Shown here: one piece after another, positions 33,577 to 44,817 of the stretch
Numbering within the stretch: position 1 is the first letter of the stretch
Layout of the letters: every line of letters starts with the position of its first letter
From: Craterostigma plantagineum
Lineage: Eukaryota > Streptophyta > Magnoliopsida > Lamiales > Linderniaceae
Direction of reading: 5' to 3'
DNA: 64,000 nucleotides
Assembly: GCA_027422505.1 (NCBI GenBank)
Contig: JAPQWV010000641.1
Coordinates: 62,001-126,000 of the forward strand
Program-made: the position numbers and the translations under genes
Notes under the pieces: generated by a model
Database searches by the model: none
What the model was told of the DNA's origin: nothing
Seen by the model: only the letters and a program-made list of their open reading frames with translations

Positions 33577-35346
33577 TTGGATGTTACTAGCTCAAATTAC
33601 ATCGACAAAGTCCCTGTGTTAGATGGCACCAACTATGCTTATTGGAAGGTTCGTGTTCGGCAGTGCATCAAATCCATAGATGTGCGCGCGTGGGAATCAG
33701 TACTCAATGGATCACCTCGAATATCTCCTGATGTTGACGGAGAAGTCTTTGACAAGCCGGTCGAAGAGTGGATGGTTCTTGAGAGAAACACTGCCTAGTT
33801 CAATGATAAAGCCTTAAACGACATCTTCTCTTCGGTGGACATCTTCATGTTCAAGATCATCCAAAACTGCACTACTGCAAAGAACACGTGGGATCTACTT
33901 CAGAGGTATTGCGAAGGCGATGCGAGTGTGAGGAAAACCAGACTAAGGCTTATCCTCAACCAGTTCGAAAACCTCATATCGAAGAAAGACGAGGACGTTA
34001 CCACATACGTTGGAAAGCTCTTGACGATCTCGAGCGAATGTGCTAGCCTAGGAGATTCGATCGCCAATAAGGTATTGAATTCTACAGCAATACGTACACT
34101 AACTGAAAAGTTTAATGTGAAGGTAGCGGCTGCTGGGGAAGCACTTAACTTGGTCAATATGGACTTCAACACCTTGATGAATATTATGAAGAACTACGAG
34201 ACCAATCTCGAAGTCCGAAAGAGAGTTTCTCGCGGAAAAAGCCTCGCTCTAGTCAGTTAGCCATCTAGGGGTCAAACCGAGGATGACTCTGATGATGATG
34301 AGAATGCGGCCATGCTAGTGAAGAAGCTCACTAAGTTCTACAAGAAGAAGAATGTGGTGTCAAATGTTGGCCCAACATTTTGGAAAGGCCAAAGTGCAAA
34401 GGAACCGAAGTCAGCTCCTCCATTCTTCAATCGCAAACCAAATGAAAAGAAGAACTTCAACTGGGAATCAGTGAGATGCTATGAATGTCAAGGATGGGGC
34501 CATTTTACCAACGAATGTGCTAACACTCTTCGCAAGCACGGAAAGGCTATGTGGATCGATCTGTCCGACGATGAAGACGAGGAAACAAGTTCAAAGGAGT
34601 CCAAGAAGTCAAGTAACCATTCAATCCTTCTCGGACTGTGAAGAAGAAGAAGATCATCAAATCGGTTTTACGGCGGTAATTGATGTTGAGCCAACATTTG
34701 ACTACATCTGACAAACAAATTACTTTTATTATGATGACTCAAACTGTCTTGATGGCTATTCTAGTTCTGATGATGCAGAGTTAGAAACTGACTTTTGTGT
34801 AGAAGTCCAAATCAATGAAGCCGTCAAGTTGTTGTCCGTGCAATGTGAGAAGGAAAAGGCGAGGAATACGGAACTCAAAGCCGAGCAAAAGTTGTGTCCG
34901 AAGAAAACAAGAAAAATGAGAAGATGATAGAAAGCTTGTTGGATGGCATGAACAAGATGGAAGCCATACTGACACATAAGGACAAGGAGATTGACAAACT
35001 TCAAAAGCGAGTCAACGAGGCCAACGAAACGTTCACGAAGTTGAACAAGGGTAAATCGACCCTTGATAAGGTATTTTCATTAGGTATTTTTGATAAGCAA
35101 GGTTTAGGATTTAATTCTCAGTCTACTACTGATTCTATTGTTCATGATAGACCTAAGATAGTTTTTGTTAAGGAGAAGGCCGAGCATGTCACGAACGAGA
35201 GTAGTGAGAGTTTGATCGTTAAGAAAAATTCTAAGCATACTGCAAGTATGTCTAAGGACAGACAGTTTACATGTAACCATATATGCTGTCTGGTTATATT
35301 AAGCCATACTGCTGGAAATTGGAGGAGATTTCTGCGAAGAAATTGA
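33577..35346 (+). pseudogene. Copia gag, disabled
   Basis: Gag packages the element RNA. The N-terminal part reads PVLDGTNYAYWKVRVRQCIK (33,610 on). After a stop at about 33,797 comes a UBN2-type gag domain: NTWDLLQRYCEGDASVRKTR and YVGKLLTISSECASLGD. A stop falls at 34,258. A zinc knuckle CYECQGWGHFTNEC follows at about 34,475. A Lys/Glu-rich coiled-coil stretch (34,894-35,060, MEAILTHKDKEIDKLQKRV) leads to a second knuckle near 35,270, broken across two frames. Two ATGTTG..CAACAT inverted repeats lie in this part, encoding SNVGPTF (34,363) and DVEPTF (34,682). Confidence 0.85.
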
Positions 35347-38300
35347 TGTCGGCTGCAAAGTCATCCAACATCCCGCTCAATATTGAGAAATCAGGGTTGA
35401 AAGGTGTGTCTGGAGGAAGTTCAGTTGGCGCTCCTTCAAATTCTGGTGCTCCAAATGCTGTTTTATCATTTAAGAAAGTCTGGGTAGAGAAGTCTGTGTA
35501 TAAATGCAATGTTGTGTATACCTTTTTGCGAGCTAACGTGATAGGTTCTTGGTACTTCGGTAGCGGGTGTTCCCGACATATGACGGTTACCAAAGAATAT
35601 CAAAGCCAGTACAAGCCATTAAAGTGTGGATCGGTGACGTTCGGAGGAGGTCGTAAAGGACGGATTCTCGGTCGAGGCAGATTGAACGTTCCAGCTTTCC
35701 AAAGCTTAGTAATGTGCTTCATGTTGATGGACTTGTTGCTAACTTGATTAGCATAAGTCAGCTTTGCGACGATGATCTAGAGGTAAGATTCAACAAAGAA
35801 TATTGTGAAGTCTTTAACAACAATTGCCTGCGAGTTATGACAGGTAAAAGATCAAGCGACAATTGCTACTTAGTCGGCGACAAATCTAGCTCGCAGGACG
35901 TGTGCCAATAATCGAAGGCCGAAGACGAGGTGATCTTGTGGCATTACAAACTGGGACACGTCAACTACCGAACCTTGGAGCAGCTTATCAAACACGAAGC
36001 CATCAGAGGCATCCCAAAGTTAAAGGAGTTCGGTAAGGTTGTATGTGAGTCATATCTTAGGGGTAAACAAGTGCATGTTAGCCATAATGTTGATCAACAT
36101 GCTGCCCAACATTTTAAAACTGCTCACTGTTTTCAACTTATGCACATGGATTTGTTGGGTTCGATGGAAGTAGATAGTATTGGTGGTAGAAAATATGCTT
36201 ATGTGCTCGTTGATGATACTCTAGATACGGATGGATATTTTTCTTCGGGGAAAAATCTGAGTCATTCGATTTTTTCAAAAAATTATGTGCTAAGATTAAG
36301 AATAATTTCAGTGCGTCTATTTCTCGTATTAGGTCTGATCATGGTAGGGAATTTGAGAATCAATCGTTTGATGAATTCTGTGATAGGAAAGGTATTAGCA
36401 TGAAAATTCATCTCCTAATACGCCGCAACAAAATGGGGTGGCCGAAAGGAAGAATAGGACCTTGCAAGAAATGTCACGTGTTATGTTGCAATCTAAGAGT
36501 ATCTCTAAGCGCTTTTGAGCTGAAGCTTTACATACTGCATGTCACATATCTAATCGTGTGTTCTTTCATCATGGTACTAAGAAACGTCGTATGAGTTGTT
36601 GAATGGAAAAAAGCCTACTGTGAAGTATTTTAATGTCTTTGGATGCTTCTGTTATATGCTGAATGATCGTGACTACTTGACCAAATTTGATGCAAAAAGT
36701 TACAAGTGCATTTTTCTAGGTTACTCGTCTAATAGTCGTGCATATCGTGTATATAACTTACGCTTGAAATCTGTTTAGGAGTCTATAAATATTGTATTTG
36801 ATGGTGCTACTGATCTAAGCAGAAATGCTCCACAAGTTGATATTTCAGATGTTGTCAAAGCGGTTGATGAAACAGAAGCGGATGTGCAGGAAAATGTTGA
36901 GCCAACATCTGACTCAACATCAGCCCCTGAACAGAATGATGATGTTGGACCCAGCGAGGTGCGAAGAGATCCTCTTGCGAAGATACATAAAGACCGTCCC
37001 ACAAACTTAATCATTGGAGATGTGAACGTAGGGAGGAAACGAGAGGCAAGCTGCGCAAGGATTATAAGTCTATGGTAAGGAACGTATGCATGAATTCTGT
37101 ATACGGGGAGGTACGTTTTAATTGTTTTTGTTTCTGAGATAGAACCTAATGTCCTTGAAGCTCTCAAGGATAACTTTTGGATAAATGCGATGCAAGAGAA
37201 ACTCTTGTAGTTTGAAAAAAACCAAGTGTGGACCTTGGTTCCACGGCCGGAAAACATTAATATCATAGGCACTAAGTGGATCTTCAAGAATAAATCGGAT
37301 GAACTTGGTAGGGATGTTAGAACAAAGCACGTTTGGTAGCTCAAGGTTATACTCAAGTAGAAGGCATAGATTTTGATGAGACGTTTGCTTCTGTGGCTAG
37401 GCTAGAATCGATTAGGTTGTTGTTAGCTATTGCCTATTGGCTAACATCACGTTGCACCAAATGGATGTTAATGGTGCATTTTTAAATGGGTACATTGATA
37501 AAGATATTTATGTCGAACAGCCTAAGGGATTCGAAGACCCGCATTTTCCTAACCATCTTTTTAAGCTACAGAAAGTGTTGTATGGTCTAAAGCAAGCTCC
37601 TCGAGCTTGGTACGCGAGTTTACCCACATTTTTACTTGAATTTGGGTTCGTACGAGATGAGGCTGACCGTACTCTTTTCATAAAGAGAGTCGGTATTGAT
37701 ATTTTGATTGCTCAAACTTATGTTGATGATATTGTTTTTGGAGCAAGCTCACAATCTATATTAGATCAGTTCGTACAGGCTATGAACACCACATTCAAGA
37801 TGAGCATGATCGGGGAACTAACCTTTTTATGAGGCTTGCAGATCAAACAAAGCAGTGACGGGATCTTTATGTCTCAGGAAAAGTACCCTAAGAACACTGT
37901 GAATAAGTTCAGGTTGGACACGGCGAAGGTAATGAAAACACCCATGGGGACTACGCAAAAGGTAAGTAAAGGCAATGTTGGACAGAATGTTGACCCAACA
38001 TTGTATCAATCCATGATAGGCGGTTTATGTACATGTCAGCTAGTAGACCCGACATTATGTATAGCGTATGTGTCTGTGCTAGATATCAATCCGTGCCTAA
38101 GGTGTCTCATCTAAATGCCGTTAAACGTATACTTCGTTAGGTGAGCGGAACGTGTAGCCTAGGATGTGGTTCTCAAAAGATACTAATATGAGTCTTGTAG
38201 GCTACAACGATGCTGATTGGGTAGCTGACGAGGATGATCAGAGCACAATTGACGGTTGTTTCTTCTTAGGTAACAATTTAGTTGTTTGGTATAGTAAGAA

Positions 38301-38650
38301 GCAAAACTGTGTGTCTTTATCTACTGTTGAGCCTGAGTATGTTGTCGTTGGTAGTTGTTGTACGCAATTAATGTGGTTGAATAACATGTTGTGTCTATGG
38401 TTTAGAGTGCGAATCTGTTCTCATGTATTGTGATAACCTTAGTGCCATCAACATATCTAAGAACCCCATCCAGCATTCACGCACAAAGTATATAGATAAA
38501 AGACATCATTTATGAGAGATATGGTAGAGAAAGAGTTAGTGCACATTGAGCATATAGACACAAAAATCAGTTAGCTGACATTTTCACGAAAGCATTGGAC
38601 TCTGAAAGATTTTCAGACCTGAAGAAATCCATAGGTTTGCATCAGTCTGT
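35347..38650 (+). pseudogene. Copia pol (protease, integrase, RT, RNase H), disabled
   Basis: Protease: WYFGSGCSRHMTV (about 35,550); the catalytic Asp of the usual DSG is Gly. Pre-integrase: LWHYKLGHVNYRTLEQL (35,936). Integrase: HMDLLGSMEVDSIGGRKYAYVLVDD (about 36,145) and, frameshifted, the NGVAERKNRT region near 36,430. RT: GTKWIFKNK (about 37,270), [26 protein letters not shown] (37,450), LYGLKQAPRAWY, and TYVDDIVFGAS with intact YVDD (about 37,720). RNase H: GYNDADWVADEDDQSTIDGCFFLG (38,200), where the usual first catalytic Asp is retained in DADW, and SLSTVEPEYV. Stops and frameshifts lie near 35,745, 36,230, 36,390, 36,590, 36,776, 37,330, 37,830, 38,113 and 38,430. The frame ends at about 38,654. 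Confidence 0.88.
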
Positions 38651-38682
38651 CTGAATGTTGGCCAACATTTGGATAAACATAG

Positions 38683-39190
38683 CAGTCAAATTTGATAGTT
38701 ACTGTTTTGAAGTTTGATTTCGTATTCTGTTCTGTTTTCCTGTGAAATGACTTGATTCTTCTTGACTGGTTCCTGAATGAACCCGATCCCTAAATTATAG
38801 GCTCTTGGTAATAAGTTCCCTAGGTACATGGCATTCGCGGTGACGATGTACTCTTTGCGACAAAATACCAATCCTTGACACATATAAGCCTGCTCATAAG
38901 CTCTGTGCAAGATATGGGTACTTGGTAATAAGCTTTCGTAGGTACACGACATTCGTTGTGATGATGTACCCTATGCGACAAAAAAAATCCAAACCTTGAT
39001 GCTTAGGGTACAAGGGCAATGCATAAAATCGGATAGATAAATAAGACGAAAGGGTAGAAATGAAAGGGAATTGGTTTTGAGAAGGATTGGGCAGATAAGT
39101 CTCGGATACGGAGTAAGATATTGAGTCAAATGTTGGGGCAACATGTGTAGCTGTCAGTTTGATCATGCTATATTACTGTGCTTTCGTTTA
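38683..39190 (+). repeat. Noncoding module shared with the nested Gypsy element
   Basis: This block lies between pol and ORF3. Read in the same sense, it matches 44,080-43,660 (minus strand) in the same order: AACCCGATCCCT, GGTACATGGCATTCG, GATGTACTCTTTGCGACAAA, AAACCTTGATGCTTAGGG, GCAATGCATAAAAT, ATGAAAGGGAATTG and GTTTGATCATGCTAT. One part (TTGGTAATAAG to GATGTAC) occurs twice here, near 38,805-38,855 and 38,925-38,970, but once in the Gypsy element. It has no coding frame. Confidence 0.85.
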
Positions 39191-39688
39191 TGTGCATTAG
39201 TTATTAAGTAAACATATGTTAGTGTCTTGTGTCTAGTTCATATTTCTCTCAGAGTTGCATTAGAACTCTCGAAGAACAGCTTGTTCCATTTGTCTTAAGT
39301 GCTCATCATCGACACCTAAATGGTTAATCTCGCTTATGTCTTCTATGAATTTTGACTTGGTTTATTTTTGAGTTCAATCATGTTCTGATATGCTACTAAA
39401 TTTTTGGTTGACCGATTCGTTCATATACTATATTTATGTTCATAGTCAAGTCATGATCTAGTCCAAGCTTAATCTTTCAAACAGCCATATTACTCAATGA
39501 TTCCAACGGTTATTTTTCAGTCCAATTAACTCCTTTATATGCGAGAATTGCTCAGTGACTATTTTTATTTTTCTATGTTAGAACTGTCTCATATTTATGC
39601 CCTGGCTTAGTTTGATCGAGCATCACTGTTCACAAACCCTACTAGCATTGTCGGAACTACTCTGTGATTTCTTTACTACGCTTTTCAA

Positions 39689-41023
39689 TTGTTCGATAGA
39701 ATTTCAAGGGTGAACAACCTGTCCAGCTTTTTCAACAAACCTCCAGATTTTAAGATGTCAAATTCACCTCCTAGACCGAATGTTGGCTCAACATTCGACA
39801 CTGGCATTGATTTTCCAGTTCCTCTTGAAGTTGTCCCACGTCCTCAAGAAATTGTGGTTTACAGAGGTCCCTTCCAACCTTGTATTCCGACGCCTCAGAC
39901 TGAAGAAGTTCCACCGCGTAACTCCGTGAAGCAGCGCCGACCAGTGAAGCCAACCCAAATGCAGCAAACCCAACTTCTGATGGAAACCCTCAAGAACCCA
40001 TCCCTGAAAGTCAAGAAATCCGGCATGAAACAGAGCCGAATCCCATCTCCGACGAAATCCCAATTTTCGGCGAAGTTGAGACCGAAAGCTCAACCCAACC
40101 CAAATCCTTCCAAAGAAACCACAACTGAAATGGCTTCCAAACCAGTCCCTGAGAAAATCCAAGAATAGCTACAAAGAAGTCTGATGGGTCGACCTCAAAG
40201 TTCCCAACTGTGCCTACAAGATGTTGAAGCAACCGAGTTCGAGGGTACCTGAACCCCACTTTCAACGCCGACGACCCCATTGGTCTGTCTAGCTCCTCTA
40301 CTGAATCGATCATCGACTCGACTACCTATGATGACTTGGAGTCTGACAGTGATGACGAAGATTTAATCAATTTAGGGGGAGAGACTCCCTCTTACGTATC
40401 GGAGTCTCTCACTGACTCTGACGTGCAACGAATTAATGATGAGAACGAGGCTGACATGGAGGAAACCCTGTTCGCCGTGAAGAACAAGCTCAAGAAGATA
40501 GCTGGGAAGAGGCCTGTAGAAGATGAAGTTAGGCCGTCGAAGAGAGCTCGCACTGAGGATTCATCGCAACCAGACGCTAACCTTCATGCCCTCTCACCTG
40601 TCCCAACCAATAACGAAAATGTTGAGCCATATACTGACCCAAGATTGGATGATTCTGACTGGGAGACCCCGCTGCCTACCCAAAAGTTCTATAGACCAGT
40701 CAACGAGGATCAGTGGGAAATCCTGAGACATAGGCTCGTACGGGTAGAGCAGGTTGTGGACGTCGCAAGCTTCAGGAAGTACGGTGTGATGCAATTCCTG
40801 GAGTCGCGACACCTCGGGCACATGGTGACAAGTTTTGGAACGTGCTGTAACTAAGTCGTCCGTGAGGTATATGCGAACCTTTTCTTTAACGTAGCTGAGA
40901 TAAATTCTAAGAAGTATGGGAAAGTGTTTTTGACGGGGAGGCTGTATGATATGTCTTCTAGCGCTATTTTCTGAAAACACCCGAGGTAGATATGGGTTAC
41001 GAGTATGACAACGATGAGGTGGT
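39689..41023 (+). pseudogene. Copia third ORF, 5' part
   Basis: It encodes a Pro/Ser-rich N-terminal part (39,689-40,168), an acidic stretch (40,336-40,500, SDSDDEDLINLGGETPSY), a basic RPSKRART patch (about 40,535), then FYRPVNEDQWEILRHRLVRV and FLESRHLGHMVTSFG. After a frameshift at about 40,850 come EVYANLFFNVAEINSKKYG and GRLYDMSSS. The last stretch resembles the putative plant transposon protein domain (PF20167-like) found between pol and the 3' LTR of some plant elements; that name is from memory. Function unknown; similar ORFs have been called env-like. It has frame breaks at 40,168, 40,850 and 40,970, and is cut at DEVVD (41,023) by Gypsy sequence. Two inverted repeats lie here, at 39,779 (PNVGSTF) and 40,618 (ENVEP, half site). 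Confidence 0.65.
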
Positions 41024-41676
41024 TGATCGGCACGTGGTGTGTGAATGGAAAGTGCGACAAGTAATAATTAAAACGAATACCTAATTACTATCACCGACGT
41101 GCGATAGGCAGTGGACCTATCGTTTGTAGTGCAGTAAAGTGAGTAAACGAGTATCGAACACAAGGAATGAATCAATTACTAGTAGTGACCTATCGACTCG
41201 ATATCTAGCCTAAACAAAATACGCAATTTGTTTGACGACTTATTCTAACAGATCGTTCCTAAATCAACTAGAGATTCAAATAGCACGCTTAAAACTGATA
41301 CGAAGCTTCAGATAATAAAGATGTGCTCGGGATTCGAATCCCGCTAGGTGTTATCGACTAAGACAATAAAATCGTTCCTACGTGATCTTGACTAAATCGC
41401 AGTAATTTCCTACCCGCTCGCGAATTTGCTGTCGCCCTAAACGCTCGCGGGGATCTAAAATTCAATAATTACTAACGGCGAGGATCGAGTATTTGCTTCC
41501 GCCCTATACTCGAATCCTATCTTCTATGAACGGCCTAAACGTTGTTTAGCTGTCGCTCTAAACGTTTTTCCACACGATCACTTTAACACATAGACATATT
41601 AAAGCGACGAAACATATTCATAGAACGATAAATAGTCAAAACACAAAATCACGATAATATACGTCTTAAGTACGAC
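41024..41676 (-). repeat. Truncated extra Gypsy LTR
   Basis: It matches the first about 653 bp (plus-strand order) of the LTR at 41,677-43,225, from TGATCGGCACGTGG to AAGTACGA, and then stops where the next LTR begins. It is visibly more diverged than the two full LTRs are from each other. It contains CGGGATTCGAATCCCG, a perfect palindrome that reads CGGGATTTGAATCCCG in the other two copies. Confidence 0.88.
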
Positions 41677-43225
41677 TGATCGACACGTGGTGTGTGAATG
41701 AAAAGTGCGACAAGTAATAATTAAAACGAATACCAAATTACTATCACCGACGTGCGATAGGCAGTGGACCTATCGTTTGTAGTGCAGTAAAGTGAGTAAA
41801 CGAGTACCGAACACAAGGAATAAATCAATTACTAGTAGTGACCTATCGACTCGATATTTAGCCTAAACAAAATACGAAATTTGTTTGACGACTTATCCTA
41901 ACAGATCGTTCCTAAATCAACTAGAGATCCAAATAGCACGCTTAAAACTGATACGAAGCTTCAGATAATAAAGATGTGCTCGGGATTTGAATCCCGCTAG
42001 GTGTTATCGACTAAGACAATAAAATCGTTCCTACGTGATCTTGACTAGATCGCAGTAATTATCCTACCCGCTCGCGAGTTTGCTGTCGCCCTAAACGCTC
42101 GCGGGGATCTAAGATTCAGTAATTACTAAAGGCGAGGATCGAGTATTTGCTTTCGCCCTATACTCGATTCCTATCTTCTACGAATGGCCTAAACGTTGTT
42201 TAGCTGTCGCCCTAAACGTTTTTCCATACGATTACTTTAACACATAGACATATTAAAGCAACGAAACAAATTCAAAGAATGATAAATAGTCAAAACACAT
42301 AGTCACGATAATTATAAATCTTAACTACGAAACATCCTAGCGTTCATCTAATCCCAAACACAAAGGGGAATTAGCTACGCATAATAGACGGGAAAACAAT
42401 GAAAGAAATAAGGAATAAAGGCGAAGAATTCATATTCTTGATATTCGGATGATCTGCGATGGAAGCGTCGATGATTCTTCGTTCTTCGTTCAATTGGGCG
42501 TGATTTCGTCGATGATCCGTCTCTTGCGCTCCGGGACGCGATTCTGCGTTCTTATGTGCTATTTTTCGTCTCTAGAGGGATTAGGGTTGATCTCTGGTCG
42601 GTTGTGCCCTTTCTGGGTCGAATTTGGGCTTTTTATAGTGAAATTCGACACTGTCACGGCCTGGGACAAGACAGGTCACGGCCGTGACACTCTCTGGGTC
42701 GAATTTGAGCTCACTGCCGCTCGTCACGGCCTGGTGCAGCAGTGTCACGGCCGTGATCCCCTCAACAGCTTTGCGGCAGTTTCGTATTTCTCTCGGATGG
42801 AGGGATAAACGATGTCCGATTGACCTGAAATTTTAACCATAGATAGAAGACTCGCCAATCTTGATTCTGACCAAACGGATTCTCAATCCGAGATCTGGAT
42901 TGAGAGATATGAATTTTTTAATGCTGCTGCTGCTATGGGTCACGGCCTGGTGCAAGAAGTGTCACGGCCGTGACCATCTTCAGTCTAACTCTCTGCCAAG
43001 TGTCACGGCCAGGTGCACTATGTGTCACGGCCGTGACCTTCACCAGTTTTCATCGTTTTCGCGTCGTTTTGCCTCGTTTTCGCTCCTTTTCGCCCGAAAC
43101 TTGTCCTAAAGCCTTATAATACCTAAACAAGCAGAAATAGGGTTAATAAGTGCATAAAATGACTACGAAAACTCTATTATGAGCCAATTAAATACTATGA
43201 TAAACGTACTACGATACGTTTATCA
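41677..43225 (-). repeat. 3' LTR of the Gypsy element
   Basis: In plus-strand order it runs TGATCGACACGTGG to CGATACGTTTATCA. It carries four pairs of GTCACGGCCTGG-like and TCACGGCCGTGA phrases between 42,652 and 43,040. A 119-codon frame (42,449-42,808) is also present in the other LTR because the copies are nearly identical, not because it is a gene. Confidence 0.93.
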
Positions 43226-44817
43226 AACCTCCCCACACTTCAGCATTTGCTTGTCCTCAAGTAATTAGAAGTCAGAAAAGGCATCAGATCAAGATAACGG
43301 CACGATTGTTCGCAATTTATCAACAAAGCTAGAAAGCACAAAACGGAATCAAGCAAACAATCATGGACATCGCAATAATGACTTGCACTTGTTGACCTAA
43401 ACTTCCTTCGCACTGCCAGTCGAGACTCATACCTCACAGGGATTCGCTCAAATCACTCAGTGTATAGGTTAACATATAGTGAATCACTCAAATCGTGCAC
43501 TAGTCTCACCCCTACCATAAACTTGCAAGCTAATCGCATCTCTACTATTTAAAGTGGCAAGCATAAATTTGAGGGTCTTTCGGGGGAAAACGGGTCGAGT
43601 AATCATGAAGTGACAAGTATGTATAATGAATACGTAATCGTATAGCTAGGACACGTAAGCGAAAAGTATCAAAGACATAGCATGATCAAACTAACAGTCA
43701 CATGCTCCAACATAGACTCAACGTTCTCGCTCTGAAATCCTAGACTTTTCTGCCCGACCCTCTCAACTCAATTCCCTTTCATTTTCTGCCCTTTCACCTT
43801 AATTACGCTCTAATTTTATGCACTGCCCTTATTCCCTAAACATCAAGGTTTGGCTTTTGTCGCAAAGAATACATCGTCACAACGAATGCCGTGTACCTAG
43901 GGATACTTATTACCAAAACCTATATCTTGCAAAAAGTTTATGGGCAGGCTAATATAAGGGATCGGGTCATTTCAGAAAATGGTCAAATAAGGGCGAGTCA
44001 TTTCACGAATAGCAGAGAAGAACATCAAATCATACACTGAAACAGTAACTTTCAAGTTCGACTTCTGCTCTATTCTAATCAACTCGGGTTCATATAATCT
44101 CTTGAGGTTTATTCGAGTCAGTGGCTTATATGATTTACGAGGAAAGCAAACAAATAGGCTCATCTCAAAGTGGTAACTAATGGGGTTAGTCATGGAAGGG
44201 AAATCTGGCCCTGGACTTAATTCCTAATGCCCTCGTCATTTCCATACTAACGCACCAAAACAGTTTCAACACGTATCAGACAGGCAAGTTCTAGAGAGAT
44301 ATAGACTAGGCACGTCACACAACCAAGAAAATGAGCATAAGCTCGTCAGGCTCAAACTCTCACAACGAAACAGGGTTATGTGTACGAATCTCTCAAGACA
44401 GTGCTATATCTATTTAGGCAGACACGATTCAATCAGTCATGCATATCCTAATTGCTCACAAAAATTCATAATAATGCAGACCAACTCGAGATAAGTGCAA
44501 ACAATCATGTCTGATTTAGCTAATTTATGCCTTTCTAACGAAATTCACGACTCACAGACACGTCATAAAAAAAATTTTACGTGCATTTTCAACCTAAATT
44601 TCCCTCCCAACACTTAAGCCGTACGTTGTCCTCAACGTAAAAATTGAATAAACGAAAGGGAAAAGTAGGTGTAACAGAACGAAACTTCCCTGACGGAAAA
44701 TATTGACGTGGTCGTGACTAGACGCGTGATGGTTGTCATATCGTGACTCGTGATGCCTGGGTTGCCTCCCAAGAAGCGCTTCCTTTACCGTCTTTAGCCG
44801 GACGTGATTGCGTTCGC
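43226..44817 (-). other. Gypsy noncoding region with shared module
   Basis: This 1.6-kb stretch between the gag stop and the 3' LTR has no gene. Its part at 44,080-43,660 matches the noncoding module of the Copia element at 38,683-39,190 in the same sense. The purine tract at 43,240-43,226 would prime plus-strand DNA synthesis. Confidence 0.8.

Noticed and set aside
36775..37356. A 193-aa minus-strand frame.
   Set aside because: It is antisense to the Copia integrase-RT part and has no recognisable domain.
41328..41355. A tRNA T-arm-like palindrome CGGGATTCGAATCCCG.
   Set aside because: No acceptor stem, D arm or anticodon arm surrounds it, and it lies in an LTR.
42449..43109. Two frames (119 and 82 aa) found identically at 42.4-43.1 and 48.7-49.4 kb.
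   Set aside because: They lie in the two LTRs of one young Gypsy element, so identity reflects age and not selection.
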